Shown here: in pieces, positions 19,880 to 25,757 of the stretch
Numbering within the stretch: position 1 is the stretch's first letter
Layout: every line of letters starts with the position of its first letter
IMG/VR virus record: IMGVR_UViG_3300033388_004037
Coordinates: 1-27,379 of that record
DNA from: a virus
DNA length: 27,379 nt
Reading direction: 5' to 3' (one strand)
The notes under the pieces: generated by a model
The model's database searches: none
What the model was told of the DNA's origin: nothing
What the model saw: only the letters and a program-made list of their open reading frames with translations
Made by a program: the position numbers and the translations under genes

Positions 19880-20205
19880 TACCTGTCCTTGTGTTTATGG
19901 GGGATACTTTCAGCAAGTTCATAATCGTAATCGACAAAAGCTGCTTTCAAAAAATCGATAGCATTTCGCTCCGATTCGAAAACCCTAGAATCTTCTTGGG
20001 GGAGTGCTCTGATTGCAGTTTTGTATTTGACCTGAATGAAGTTCAAGCCATAGATATTTATTTGACCGTCCAGTGATCTTGCCTTGCAAAAGGTAAGGGT
20101 TTTTATTTTGCCCTCATAATTAGAAATGACCCCGTAGACTTCGTTCAGTCCAGAGTCATTTAAAAAGGTTTCCAATCTGGCAGTCAAGTCCCTGCGTAAA
20201 TTCAT
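19879..20205 (-). CDS. Hypothetical protein, 108 aa
   Basis: Not recognised. The start MNLRRDLTARLETFLNDSGL is helical; the middle is beta-rich (VYGVISNYEGKIKTLTFCKA, INIYGLNFIQVKYK); the end is acidic then His/Lys rich (IPHKHKDR). ATGA overlap with the small Gly/Tyr gene upstream and TAGTG overlap with the oxygenase downstream, so it is made together with the oxygenase and could be a partner or substrate. That is inference from position. Confidence 0.8.
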   Translation of the reverse strand: MNLRRDLTARLETFLNDSGLNEVYGVISNYEGKIKTLTFCKARSLDGQINIYGLNFIQVKYKTAIRALPQEDSRVFESERNAIDFLKAAFVDYDYELAESIPHKHKDR

Positions 20206-20312
20206 GAATCCATTTTCCCCGCAAAATATCCGCGCCAGTAGGCAAGGGTGAATTTGTGTTTACGTGCGTTCAGATATCCCACCAGATACCCACTGTAGTA
20301 GCCCCTACGCAT
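20202..20312 (-). CDS. Gly/Tyr/Arg-rich peptide with an internal repeat, 36 aa
   Basis: MRRGYYSGYLVGYLNARKHK then FTLAYWRGYFAGKMDS. The unit RGY-[YF]-[SA]-G occurs twice. No Shine-Dalgarno is visible, but the frame overlaps its neighbours at both ends (ATGCGTAG upstream, ATGA downstream) and fills the gap between them exactly, suggesting coupled translation. RRYFARGF in the membrane protein at 15050-15313 uses similar codons in a similar context, possibly by chance. Confidence 0.55.
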   Translation of the reverse strand: MRRGYYSGYLVGYLNARKHKFTLAYWRGYFAGKMDS

Positions 20313-20463
20313 TGTGATACGCAAAGTGGTCTAACTCATATGCAGCAGCTTGCTCTTCAGCAGCCACATCAGCAGCATCAACTGCTTCAAAATGCTCCAC
20401 CATCTCTGAGGCTTCACAATCCATAAAATATGCTTCCATCTCTTCATGCGTCTTTTCAGTCAT
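20305..20463 (-). CDS. Acidic Ala/Glu-rich small protein, 52 aa
   Basis: MTEKTHEEMEAYFMDCEASE, then an Ala-rich acidic helix (AVDAADVAAEEQAAAYELDH). The start is set by AATTTTAGGAGAGACCCG-ATG, a strong site; a longer frame runs back through the promoter and is not real. First gene of the oxygenase operon. Its acidity recalls small inhibitor or anti-restriction peptides, but nothing specific matches. Confidence 0.78.
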   Translation of the reverse strand: MTEKTHEEMEAYFMDCEASEMVEHFEAVDAADVAAEEQAAAYELDHFAYHNA

Positions 20464-20496
20464 CGGGTCTCTCCTAAAATTCGATTTCGTACCTGA

Positions 20497-20526
20497 AGTA
20501 TAGCACACTATAAAACTATTTGTCAG
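20497..20526 (-). promoter_or_regulatory. Sigma70-type promoter of the 20463-18761 operon
   Basis: Minus strand CTGACA at 20526-20521, 18-base spacer with TATAGTGTGC, TATACT at 20502-20497. Boundary motif copy 6 lies four bases upstream of the -35, as at 7733-7762. Confidence 0.85.
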
Positions 20527-20530
20527 TTTA

Positions 20531-20548
20531 TTTGATACTAAGATCAAA
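20531..20548. repeat. Boundary motif copy 6, TTTGATACTAAGATCAAA
   Basis: Lies exactly between the stop codon of 20549-20857 and the -35 of the next promoter, with no spare base on the stop side. Arms TTTGAT/ATCAAA are complete here. Confidence 0.78.
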
Positions 20549-20857
20549 TTATTTTCTCTCGTAGGGTTCACCACAGTAAAGGCAATTATCCAGTGCAGGG
20601 TCTTCCCCCTCATCATAAACACACAAAGGAAACGGATTCCCGTGGTTGAACTTTTCACATACCCACCCATCAGCAGGATACATAATCCACTGTTTCCGAT
20701 CTGGGAAATCTCTGCTCACAACCGATTTAACTATGTTGGCAATCTGGTCATTCATCTTGTTCACTCTTCTTTGAATAGCATTCAGATTTTGAGTAATTCG
20801 TTTTATCTGAAGTTCCATATCCAAAACTAATTTTCCTGCTTTCCGTTTTGATATCAT
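20549..20857 (-). CDS. Coiled-coil protein with C-terminal zinc knuckle, 102 aa
   Basis: The first 50 residues form a long helix (LVLDMELQIKRITQNLNAIQ, RVNKMNDQIANIVKSVV). The C terminus has WVCEKF, PLCVYD and CLYCGEPYERK, whose CxxCG ending with earlier Cys residues suggests one zinc. ATGA overlap with the gene before it. The combination of a helical oligomerisation arm and a zinc end is compatible with nucleic acid or protein binding; function unknown. Confidence 0.75.
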   Translation of the reverse strand: MISKRKAGKLVLDMELQIKRITQNLNAIQRRVNKMNDQIANIVKSVVSRDFPDRKQWIMYPADGWVCEKFNHGNPFPLCVYDEGEDPALDNCLYCGEPYERK

Positions 20858-21045
20858 CGGACTCTTCCCAACTGAACATTGACGGTAGCAAGATCGTGCA
20901 TCAAGGTTTTTTTAACCCCTTCAAGATCGTCTATTTTTTCCAACACCCTATTAATTTGTTCCAACGTAAAACAGATAATCGGTTCTTCCATAGTGGCAAT
21001 TGCGTCTGCCCGTTTATGTCGAATCATACTTAGTGTGTCCATCAT
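20854..21045 (-). CDS. Hypothetical helical protein, 63 aa
   Basis: MMDTLSMIRHKRADAIATME then FTLEQINRVLEKIDDLEGVK, mostly amphipathic helix. Two ATGs in a row follow AAGGTGCA; the second (21042) has the better spacing. The Shine-Dalgarno overlaps the stop of the preceding gene. Function unknown. Confidence 0.72.
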   Translation of the reverse strand: MMDTLSMIRHKRADAIATMEEPIICFTLEQINRVLEKIDDLEGVKKTLMHDLATVNVQLGRVR

Positions 21046-21051
21046 TGCACC

Positions 21052-21351
21052 TTATGAGTAACTAACTTCATTATGATTTTCCCATTCAAGGGTAAACCCT
21101 GAGTGCTCTTGAATAAAGATACCTAGTTCGTTGTGCGTTCTGGTAATAGCATTCAAAGTCTGATAATGAAAATCCAAATGCGATATCCTGAACTTAATCA
21201 AAATCAAATGCCACGGTCTATCCTCAGACCATTTTGCAATTGTCAGACCCTTATACCAAAGTTCCTTTCCATTAGTACGCCGAAGATTACCCTTCCATTT
21301 CCAACGGGTTCCAAACGGTTTACGATTTACAAATGCTTCCATCCAATTCAT
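21052..21351 (-). CDS. Hypothetical Trp-rich protein, 99 aa
   Basis: Basic and aromatic: MNWMEAFVNRKPFGTRWKWK, LWYKGLTIAKWSEDRPWHLI, then FRISHLDFHYQTLNAITRTH. ATG behind GGGGATAGTGAA. It follows terminator 21378-21403 with no recognisable promoter in the 26 bases between, so its transcription is unexplained. Not recognised; aromatic/basic composition hints at nucleic acid or carbohydrate binding only loosely. Confidence 0.75.
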   Translation of the reverse strand: MNWMEAFVNRKPFGTRWKWKGNLRRTNGKELWYKGLTIAKWSEDRPWHLILIKFRISHLDFHYQTLNAITRTHNELGIFIQEHSGFTLEWENHNEVSYS

Positions 21352-21377
21352 TTCACTATCCCCATAGTTACTGTGTT

Positions 21378-21403
21378 AAAAAAGAGGGTCATTTCTGACC
21401 CCC
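21378..21403 (-). terminator. Rho-independent terminator of the 16-gene operon
   Basis: Minus strand GGGGGTC-AGAAAT-GACCCTC followed by six T. Ends the unit begun at promoter 25193-25221. Confidence 0.88.
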
Positions 21404-21439
21404 AAAGTTATGAGAGCGATTACTTTAAACCCTCACAAT

Positions 21440-21766
21440 TCAATGCTTCATTGGAAAGCGATTAACAAACCACTCTTGCCAATGTTCAAGAGAAAATTTT
21501 TCTATCCGTGTGTACGCTTCGTGCATCTGTCTCAAGGTCAAAGTAGGGAACATCAAATCAATGCCCGTACAAAATGAGTCAGCATTCAATCTCATTTTCC
21601 ATCCCGTGAAATAAGTAACTTCAAAAGTCAGATCAGTGGGGTCAAAGTCAAGATTCTGAATTAAATCCAGACACCCATCTTTGTCTACTCGTTGGTTAAA
21701 TTCGTTTTCCTGTTCCATGTTAAAACCTGTGGGAAAAGTAGGAGTTGATATTACCATAGTGTTCAT
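21440..21766 (-). CDS. Hypothetical protein, 108 aa
   Basis: Not recognised. Acidic N-terminal half (MEQENEFNQRVDKDGCLDLI), a strand-rich middle (TFEVTYFTGWKMRLN) and a helical C terminus (EHWQEWFVNRFPMKH). ATGA overlap with the Cys-rich gene upstream; a second ATG three codons in is possible. Last gene before the terminator. Confidence 0.76.
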   Translation of the reverse strand: MNTMVISTPTFPTGFNMEQENEFNQRVDKDGCLDLIQNLDFDPTDLTFEVTYFTGWKMRLNADSFCTGIDLMFPTLTLRQMHEAYTRIEKFSLEHWQEWFVNRFPMKH

Positions 21767-22107
21767 ACGGCTTCTTCCTCATAGGCATAAATCATATCGT
21801 CAACAGACTGGTACACAATATCATAAGCAGGTTTGAATCCTTCCTCACACTCAGCAACATCTTCTTCTCCCAACTCTGCTGCTTTCAGGGTAATGAACCC
21901 CGCACATTCTTTTGTGGTTTCAACACACATCATTTCCCCTTCTTCAGAATCTTCATCTGAAACAGTGGTCTTGTGACAAACAAAACTGCTGTAGGGATTT
22001 TGTGCAGAGTACGCTAAATCTGTTGCCCGTTCTGCCCGTAAAAAAGGTCTGACATCTGACCGAAAGGGACAATGTATACACGGCTTTTTTACGAAGCTTA
22101 CAATCAT
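21763..22107 (-). CDS. DUF6283-like cysteine-rich protein, 114 aa
   Basis: KPCIHCPFRSDVRPFLRAER (Cys10, Cys13), SSFVCHKTT (Cys44), then MCVETTKECAGFI with two more Cys. The CxxCPFR start, the FxCHKT centre and the CxGF end match the family I know as DUF6283, where the Cys residues are thought to hold zinc or an iron-sulfur cluster. The last 40 residues are acidic. ATGA overlaps at both ends. Biochemical role unknown. Confidence 0.75.
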   Translation of the reverse strand: MIVSFVKKPCIHCPFRSDVRPFLRAERATDLAYSAQNPYSSFVCHKTTVSDEDSEEGEMMCVETTKECAGFITLKAAELGEEDVAECEEGFKPAYDIVYQSVDDMIYAYEEEAV

Positions 22108-22292
22108 GTTTCTGAACTCACTTCATCAAAAGCCTGAATCGCGTTCTGATAATCAGAGATATTCATTTGCAAGTAGGTACGATATTCCCTGTCCACCTTG
22201 TTTTGAGAATTTGCGGGTAGAGCTTCCATTTCTGTCAGCATCAAAGATAATTTGGTTCGTGCCTCTCCGACACTCATTCGTATTTCAGTCAT
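22104..22292 (-). CDS. Hypothetical helical protein, 62 aa
   Basis: MTEIRMSVGEARTKLSLMLT then EMEALPANSQNKVDREYRTY. ATG 22292 has GGGGAGTAGTG upstream, better than the adjacent GTG. Helical, no motif. Part of the coupled chain from 25170. Confidence 0.73.
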   Translation of the reverse strand: MTEIRMSVGEARTKLSLMLTEMEALPANSQNKVDREYRTYLQMNISDYQNAIQAFDEVSSET

Positions 22293-22294
22293 CA

Positions 22295-22513
22295 CTACTC
22301 CCCTAATAAATTTTTGGCATATCGGCGCAGAGCACCAAGTTCTTTCGATATGTGTTCATGAGATTTGCGGTAAACAGTACCCCCCGCAAACCCCTGTATT
22401 TCAAGTTCCAACTTTTTCAAACGCTCAGCCAATTCCTGAATCATGTCATACTCTTCTGAATCGCAGTTTTCTTGTCCTGCCATATCAAAAGCTCTGGTAG
22501 TTAATTTGCTCAT
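22295..22513 (-). CDS. Hypothetical helical protein, 72 aa
   Basis: A charged helix (YDMIQELAERLKKLELEIQG) followed by a basic segment (GGTVYRKSHEHISKELGALR). ATGA overlap upstream. The C-terminal RYAKNLLGE resembles the neighbouring small helical proteins in style but is not alignable by eye. Function unknown. Confidence 0.73.
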   Translation of the reverse strand: MSKLTTRAFDMAGQENCDSEEYDMIQELAERLKKLELEIQGFAGGTVYRKSHEHISKELGALRRYAKNLLGE

Positions 22514-22734
22514 CCTAATTTACTCCACCATAAAATTTCCGTGAAACAAGCTGCTAACCCGTTTTCTTTTTTAGCGTGTTCCGAAGTTTCATTTGTCAAA
22601 GTTTCAATCCCGATATCTGACTGCGGGGTTATCCTGTCATTGAGTACCAGATTCCCATACCCCTGAACAAGCCTAGAATCTTCAAAACCCATCCTGCCTG
22701 TATAATGGTAGCTCACAAATAAATCACTCATCAT
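22510..22734 (-). CDS. Hypothetical protein, 74 aa
   Basis: MSDLFVSYHYTGRMGFEDSR with LVQGYGNLVLN is a beta-strand pattern of the form SYxYT...GxGN that I have seen in short phage proteins of unknown role. The C terminus is helical with WWSKLG. ATGA overlap upstream, two ATGs in tandem. Confidence 0.74.
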   Translation of the reverse strand: MMSDLFVSYHYTGRMGFEDSRLVQGYGNLVLNDRITPQSDIGIETLTNETSEHAKKENGLAACFTEILWWSKLG

Positions 22735-23357
22735 AGGTTCCCGAATTGATTAACAATTGAAGCCTTCGTTTCATCAGAAGGTTTCCAGTATCCAGACTGG
22801 TCTTCCGTAGATAAATACGCTTCTTCATACTCCCCTGACTTCTTCAACTCCATAAGCTTAATCCAATTCATAGGCGCGACTTCATGCAGGAAAAGAACTA
22901 AATCATTTCCGTTAATCTTGATCGAAACAGAATAGGCAAGTCTTGCATAATCCCATTTACCTGTTGGTTTGGTTTCGGTTCCCACTCTGGAAACAGCGAA
23001 AATATCCCCGAAATCAACACCCACCATATCGCCCGACTCAGGCACACCAAAATTTGCTGATTTCATTATCAAAATATGTTTGGCTTCTTCAATCTCATTC
23101 ATCTTTTCAATCGTATCTTCAAAAGACAAATCAGTTGAGCCTGTCATTCCCCAGACATCACCATGCCCAAAATGTTTAGCACAACCCGAACACATCCCAT
23201 CGTGTGCTTCAATAGTCATCTTGAACTTCCTGCTCAATTTCATCTTGAACCCACAGGCTCTACAGGTTTCATGTGCTACCTTTCTGGGTTTCCGTTTCAC
23301 CTTTGGTTTGGGTGGTTCTGGTCTCAGACTCCCATCATTTTCATTGTATCTAGCCAC
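22731..23357 (-). CDS. Zinc-ribbon hypothetical protein, 208 aa
   Basis: A Pro/Lys-rich start (PEPPKPKVKRKPRKV) leads into CRACGFKMK...MCSGCAKHFGHGD, a four-Cys zinc ribbon at about 32-60. The remaining 140 residues are alpha/beta (SKSANFGVPESGDMVGVDF-like segment, LVLFLHEVAPMNWIKLM) and unrecognised. GTG start at 23357 overlaps the previous stop (TAGTG), with a weak ribosome site. Largest gene of the 16-gene operon; DNA or RNA contact by the basic tail plus ribbon is likely, the rest is open. Confidence 0.8.
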   Translation of the reverse strand: MARYNENDGSLRPEPPKPKVKRKPRKVAHETCRACGFKMKLSRKFKMTIEAHDGMCSGCAKHFGHGDVWGMTGSTDLSFEDTIEKMNEIEEAKHILIMKSANFGVPESGDMVGVDFGDIFAVSRVGTETKPTGKWDYARLAYSVSIKINGNDLVLFLHEVAPMNWIKLMELKKSGEYEEAYLSTEDQSGYWKPSDETKASIVNQFGNL

Positions 23358-23572
23358 TACGCAACTTCACTAATCGTAGTCAGAAAAGATTTCCTAAGAG
23401 TGATACCCTTACCCAAAGAAACTTCATTTGCAGCCACTAGCATTGTTGGATTTCCTTCGACCAACTTACCTGTCACCCATTCAGAATCTTGGTGTGTTAC
23501 CTTCACAGTAAAACTACCCTTCCGACAATGAACAACATTGTAAATTTTTCCTTTAAGCATTTTATCTTCCAT
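23357..23572 (-). CDS. Hypothetical small beta protein, 71 aa
   Basis: MEDKMLKGKIYNVVHCRKGS, FTVKVTHQDSEWVTGKLVEG, then LGKGITLRKSFLTTI. The alternation of short strands and turns suggests an SH3-like barrel. ATG 23572 overlaps the stop of the single-helix membrane gene (TAATG); MLKGK four codons later has GGAAGATAAA and is an alternative. Unknown role. Confidence 0.75.
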   Translation of the reverse strand: MEDKMLKGKIYNVVHCRKGSFTVKVTHQDSEWVTGKLVEGNPTMLVAANEVSLGKGITLRKSFLTTISEVA

Positions 23573-23670
23573 TAGTCTTTGTCTCTCCATTTAAAATAGA
23601 GGGCAAACGCAAAAGCGATTAGCCCAGAAATAATTAGTGCTGTAGGGATTGCCCACAATTCTTCGTTCAT
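23572..23670 (-). CDS. Single-pass membrane micropeptide, 32 aa
   Basis: MNEELWAIPTALIISGLIAF then AFALYFKWRDKD: a short acidic N terminus, one clear 20-residue hydrophobic helix and a basic C terminus, so N-out/C-in orientation. It overlaps its neighbours at both ends (ATGA and TAATG), filling the space exactly. The size and layout resemble phage-encoded membrane micropeptides; function unknown. Confidence 0.7.
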   Translation of the reverse strand: MNEELWAIPTALIISGLIAFAFALYFKWRDKD

Positions 23671-23957
23671 GATTTCTTCACCTTGGGTTTCGGGAAGTTA
23701 CCTACCCCCCAATCTTCTTTAATTTGGTTCGTGAGATTCTTGACTGCTGCAATTCTCTTTTGATATACCCCTCTGGACTTTCCAAGATCGATAACCAAAA
23801 GATTCAGAACTTCTAATCTGGGGTCTTCCCCCAAACCAGTACATTCAGTTCCACAGGATTTACACAAAATGGGATTTCGAAAACCCTCATCATCAAACGT
23901 GATTTCCCTGTCTACTTTAAAATCCCCGCACTCGGAACAATAGTATCTAAAAGCCAT
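23667..23957 (-). CDS. Zinc-ribbon hypothetical protein, 96 aa
   Basis: MAFRYYCSECGDFKVDREIT has CxxC at 7-10 and ILCKSCGTEC gives the second pair, a small zinc ribbon. A helical segment (LEVLNLLVIDLGKSRGVYQK) and a basic Lys/Pro tail (FPKPKVKKS) follow. AAGGT stands nine bases before the ATG. No further assignment. Confidence 0.76.
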   Translation of the reverse strand: MAFRYYCSECGDFKVDREITFDDEGFRNPILCKSCGTECTGLGEDPRLEVLNLLVIDLGKSRGVYQKRIAAVKNLTNQIKEDWGVGNFPKPKVKKS

Positions 23958-23958
23958 T

Positions 23959-24129
23959 TTAAGATACCTTTAGTTCCTGAATAAAGTCTTCCTTCAACGT
24001 GATAGCAGATTCTAATTTACCCATCTGGGCAGCATCCCGCAAAGTCATGTCACTTAATGTTTCCCACTCAGATTTCAAGCGAATCAAATCAAGCTTGGCT
24101 TTATCCAACTTCGAAAATTCCTTAGTCAT
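23959..24129 (-). CDS. Coiled-coil hypothetical protein, 56 aa
   Basis: MTKEFSKLDKAKLDLIRLKS, then EWETLSDMTLRDAAQMGKLE, fully helical. ATG 24129 is chosen over a longer frame because GAGGAACAGGAAG precedes it and the longer frame runs through the acidic gene with improbable composition (repeated KMMK). Overlaps that gene by eight bases (ATGACTAA). Confidence 0.7.
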   Translation of the reverse strand: MTKEFSKLDKAKLDLIRLKSEWETLSDMTLRDAAQMGKLESAITLKEDFIQELKVS

Positions 24130-24229
24130 CTTCCTGTTCCTCCCCTTCATCATCTTCATCATCTTCATCAGAATACACAAATATAATTTCTGCATCCGAC
24201 TCTGTGAAATCTGTTTCATCTTTATTCAT
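24122..24229 (-). CDS. Highly acidic peptide, 35 aa
   Basis: MNKDETDFTESDAEIIFVYS followed by DEDDEDDEGEEQEDD: 15 C-terminal residues almost all Asp or Glu. It overlaps the preceding stop (ATGA) and the next start, filling the space exactly. Such acidic tails can mimic nucleic acid or bind basic proteins, and the first gene of the same operon encodes a very basic 42-residue peptide. That pairing is speculation. Confidence 0.65.
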   Translation of the reverse strand: MNKDETDFTESDAEIIFVYSDEDDEDDEGEEQEDD

Positions 24230-24498
24230 TTTTCTACCCTCTCCCTGACAACTGTGTAGATGGAATCCAGTTGAACCATCACATCATTATTTTCCGTTAT
24301 CAAAGCATCAAACTGTGTTTCTATATTATCGTCATCATCATCCAGAGTTTCGAACATGCCCACATACAGGGCTTTGACTTTATAGTTCCCCAACCCAACA
24401 GCAACAAGTTCATCTGTCTTATTGACAACTCCCCAAACATCATCAGTTTTATAACTGATGGTTTCACGGGCTTCATGCTTGATTTTTCCGGTAGTCAT
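24226..24498 (-). CDS. Hypothetical acidic protein, 90 aa
   Basis: MTTGKIKHEARETISYKTDD, WGVVNKTDELVAVGLGNYKV and an Asp run (ETLDDDDDNIETQFDALI). ATG 24498 is behind GGGGAGAGAA, overlapping the previous stop (ATGA). Beta-rich N-terminal half, helical C-terminal half (VMVQLDSIYTVVRERVEK). Not recognised. Confidence 0.75.
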   Translation of the reverse strand: MTTGKIKHEARETISYKTDDVWGVVNKTDELVAVGLGNYKVKALYVGMFETLDDDDDNIETQFDALITENNDVMVQLDSIYTVVRERVEK

Positions 24499-24824
24499 TT
24501 CTCTCCCCATAAACTGTCAGGTACAAAAACATTATTTTGCGCCTTCGAATAAAAAGCATTGTGTGTCATTAAAATATCAATTCGATTTTGCTTCCATACA
24601 TTCCTGTGATTATTATAAGGAACAAGATCATATGACATCACCGCAATATCAGATATTGATTGAAGAACATCAGCATCAATACCATCAGCAAATTGCTGTG
24701 CGTGAATCTCTGCTGCTTCTTCAAAAATTTCTTCGTGTCGGGGTTTCTTTTTTTTCACTGCTTGCAAGAAAGCCGAAATAAATCGGCTACCTATCCCCCA
24801 TCCAAATTTCTTTGCCCATTTCAA
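24495..24824 (-). CDS. Hypothetical protein with amphipathic N terminus, 109 aa
   Basis: KWAKKFGWGIGSRFISAFLQ then AVKKKKPRHEEIFEEAAEIH: a basic, membrane-seeking N-terminal helix followed by an acidic helical body, ending FVPDSLWGEK. The only start that covers the frame is TTG at 24824, with a poor ribosome site, so a later start is possible. Function unknown. Confidence 0.65.
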   Translation of the reverse strand: MKWAKKFGWGIGSRFISAFLQAVKKKKPRHEEIFEEAAEIHAQQFADGIDADVLQSISDIAVMSYDLVPYNNHRNVWKQNRIDILMTHNAFYSKAQNNVFVPDSLWGEK

Positions 24825-24826
24825 TC

Positions 24827-25045
24827 TTACTTACACCCTAGAAGATCACGGATTTGTCCCTTCATGATATCTTCCCCATGTGCAATACCGCGCCTAACCA
24901 TATTTTGAATTTTGGCTAAGTCAGATGAATTCAATTCAGTATGAAAGGTATTCCAACTGCATTCGAAATCCCCATCAATATAAAGCTCAACCTGCTTCAC
25001 CCCCGCAATTTCCTGATCTGATTGCACAACCCTTGCAGTGCTCAT
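24827..25045 (-). CDS. Hypothetical protein, 72 aa
   Basis: MSTARVVQSDQEIAGVKQVE, LYIDGDFECSWNTFHTELNS, then a helical end (LAKIQNMVRRGIAHGEDIMK). ATG 25045 overlaps the stop of the basic peptide gene (ATGA); a longer frame upstream is that gene read in another phase. Not recognised. Confidence 0.74.
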   Translation of the reverse strand: MSTARVVQSDQEIAGVKQVELYIDGDFECSWNTFHTELNSSDLAKIQNMVRRGIAHGEDIMKGQIRDLLGCK

Positions 25046-25170
25046 GACAGTGCAGCCTTTGCTGCTTTGCGGCAAGCTTTGTTGGCAATACGCTTGGCAG
25101 CAGGTTTTGCAGTTCTGCCCCAAGTTTTTGCTTTAAAGCGACCAAGCTTTTTTTCAGTATTCGCATTCAT
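25042..25170 (-). CDS. Lys/Ala-rich basic peptide, 42 aa, first gene of a 16-gene operon
   Basis: MNANTEKKLGRFKAKTWGRT, then AKPAAKRIANKACRKAAKAA. Roughly a third of residues are Lys or Arg, in KPAAK / RKAAKAA patterns like histone H1 tails and bacterial HU/H1-like nucleoid proteins. The strong leader TTAACTAGGAGGTTTTAA directly behind promoter 25193-25221 suggests high early expression. Likely DNA or RNA binding. It was too short for a standard gene caller, but the ribosome site and ATGA link to the next gene make it convincing. Confidence 0.76.
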   Translation of the reverse strand: MNANTEKKLGRFKAKTWGRTAKPAAKRIANKACRKAAKAALS

Positions 25171-25192
25171 TTAAAACCTCCTAGTTAATAAG

Positions 25193-25221
25193 AGCCTACA
25201 CTATGTATAAATCTTTGTCAA
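25193..25221 (-). promoter_or_regulatory. Sigma70-type promoter of the 16-gene operon
   Basis: Minus strand TTGACA at 25221-25216, 17-base spacer, TAGGCT at 25198-25193 as a weak -10. Here the -35 continues AAGAT instead of AAATA. Followed by TTAACTAGGAGGTT. Confidence 0.72.
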
Positions 25222-25491
25222 TCAGAATCTATCGATATTATCCTCAATAGCTTTTTCAATTTGTGAATCGATGTCCGACCATAAATCTTTGTCAAACGCT
25301 ATCTTGTACAACCACTTTGCATCCCCGTTCTTGGGGTAGCCCTTGCGGTCTTTCAAATCATATTCCATTTCCGTGTAACCGTAGCAGTCAACATCTGAGT
25401 CTGCCCACCTACCTTGCGGGGGAACATTAATGTAACTGGTCAGTTCTGCCAGAGCAGGAATACCATCAACCGTAATTTTGAATGTGTCCAT
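25222..25491 (-). CDS. Hypothetical protein, 89 aa
   Basis: MDTFKITVDGIPALAELTSY, then INVPPQGRWADSDVDCYGYT, DLKDRKGYPKNGDAKWLYKI. The VPPQGRWADSD-x-DCYGYTE block is distinctive and looks conserved, but I know no function for it. ATG 25491 follows the previous stop by one base; the frame continuing upstream overlaps the neighbour and has no ribosome site. Confidence 0.76.
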   Translation of the reverse strand: MDTFKITVDGIPALAELTSYINVPPQGRWADSDVDCYGYTEMEYDLKDRKGYPKNGDAKWLYKIAFDKDLWSDIDSQIEKAIEDNIDRF

Positions 25492-25492
25492 T

Positions 25493-25756
25493 TCAGAACT
25501 CGTAACAATCTTGCGCGACAAACCCAAGTTTGTTTAACTGTTTGACTGCACTCATGTAACTGCGGTATTTGGCTTGAGCAGCAGAACGGGATATCTCACC
25601 ATCACAGTGTAGATTCTCAGGAGAAAGTCCTGAGTCAATGCGTTGGTATAGTTCTTGAGCATCTTCATTGCTCAAAGAATTAATTTCCATTAAGGGCTTA
25701 TCAGTCATCTTTGCCCAGAAATTCATTTGATCTATTTGCTTTTGTAGTGCTGTCAT
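25493..25756 (-). CDS. Hypothetical helical protein, 87 aa
   Basis: MTALQKQIDQMNFWAKMTDK, EINSLSNEDAQELYQRIDSG, SRSAAQAKYRSYMSAVKQLN: helices throughout, with two Cys. ATG 25756 is behind GAGGATTCTTAAT. Third gene after the CRP-site promoter at 26525-26554. Not recognised. Confidence 0.75.
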   Translation of the reverse strand: MTALQKQIDQMNFWAKMTDKPLMEINSLSNEDAQELYQRIDSGLSPENLHCDGEISRSAAQAKYRSYMSAVKQLNKLGFVAQDCYEF

Positions 25757-25757
25757 A

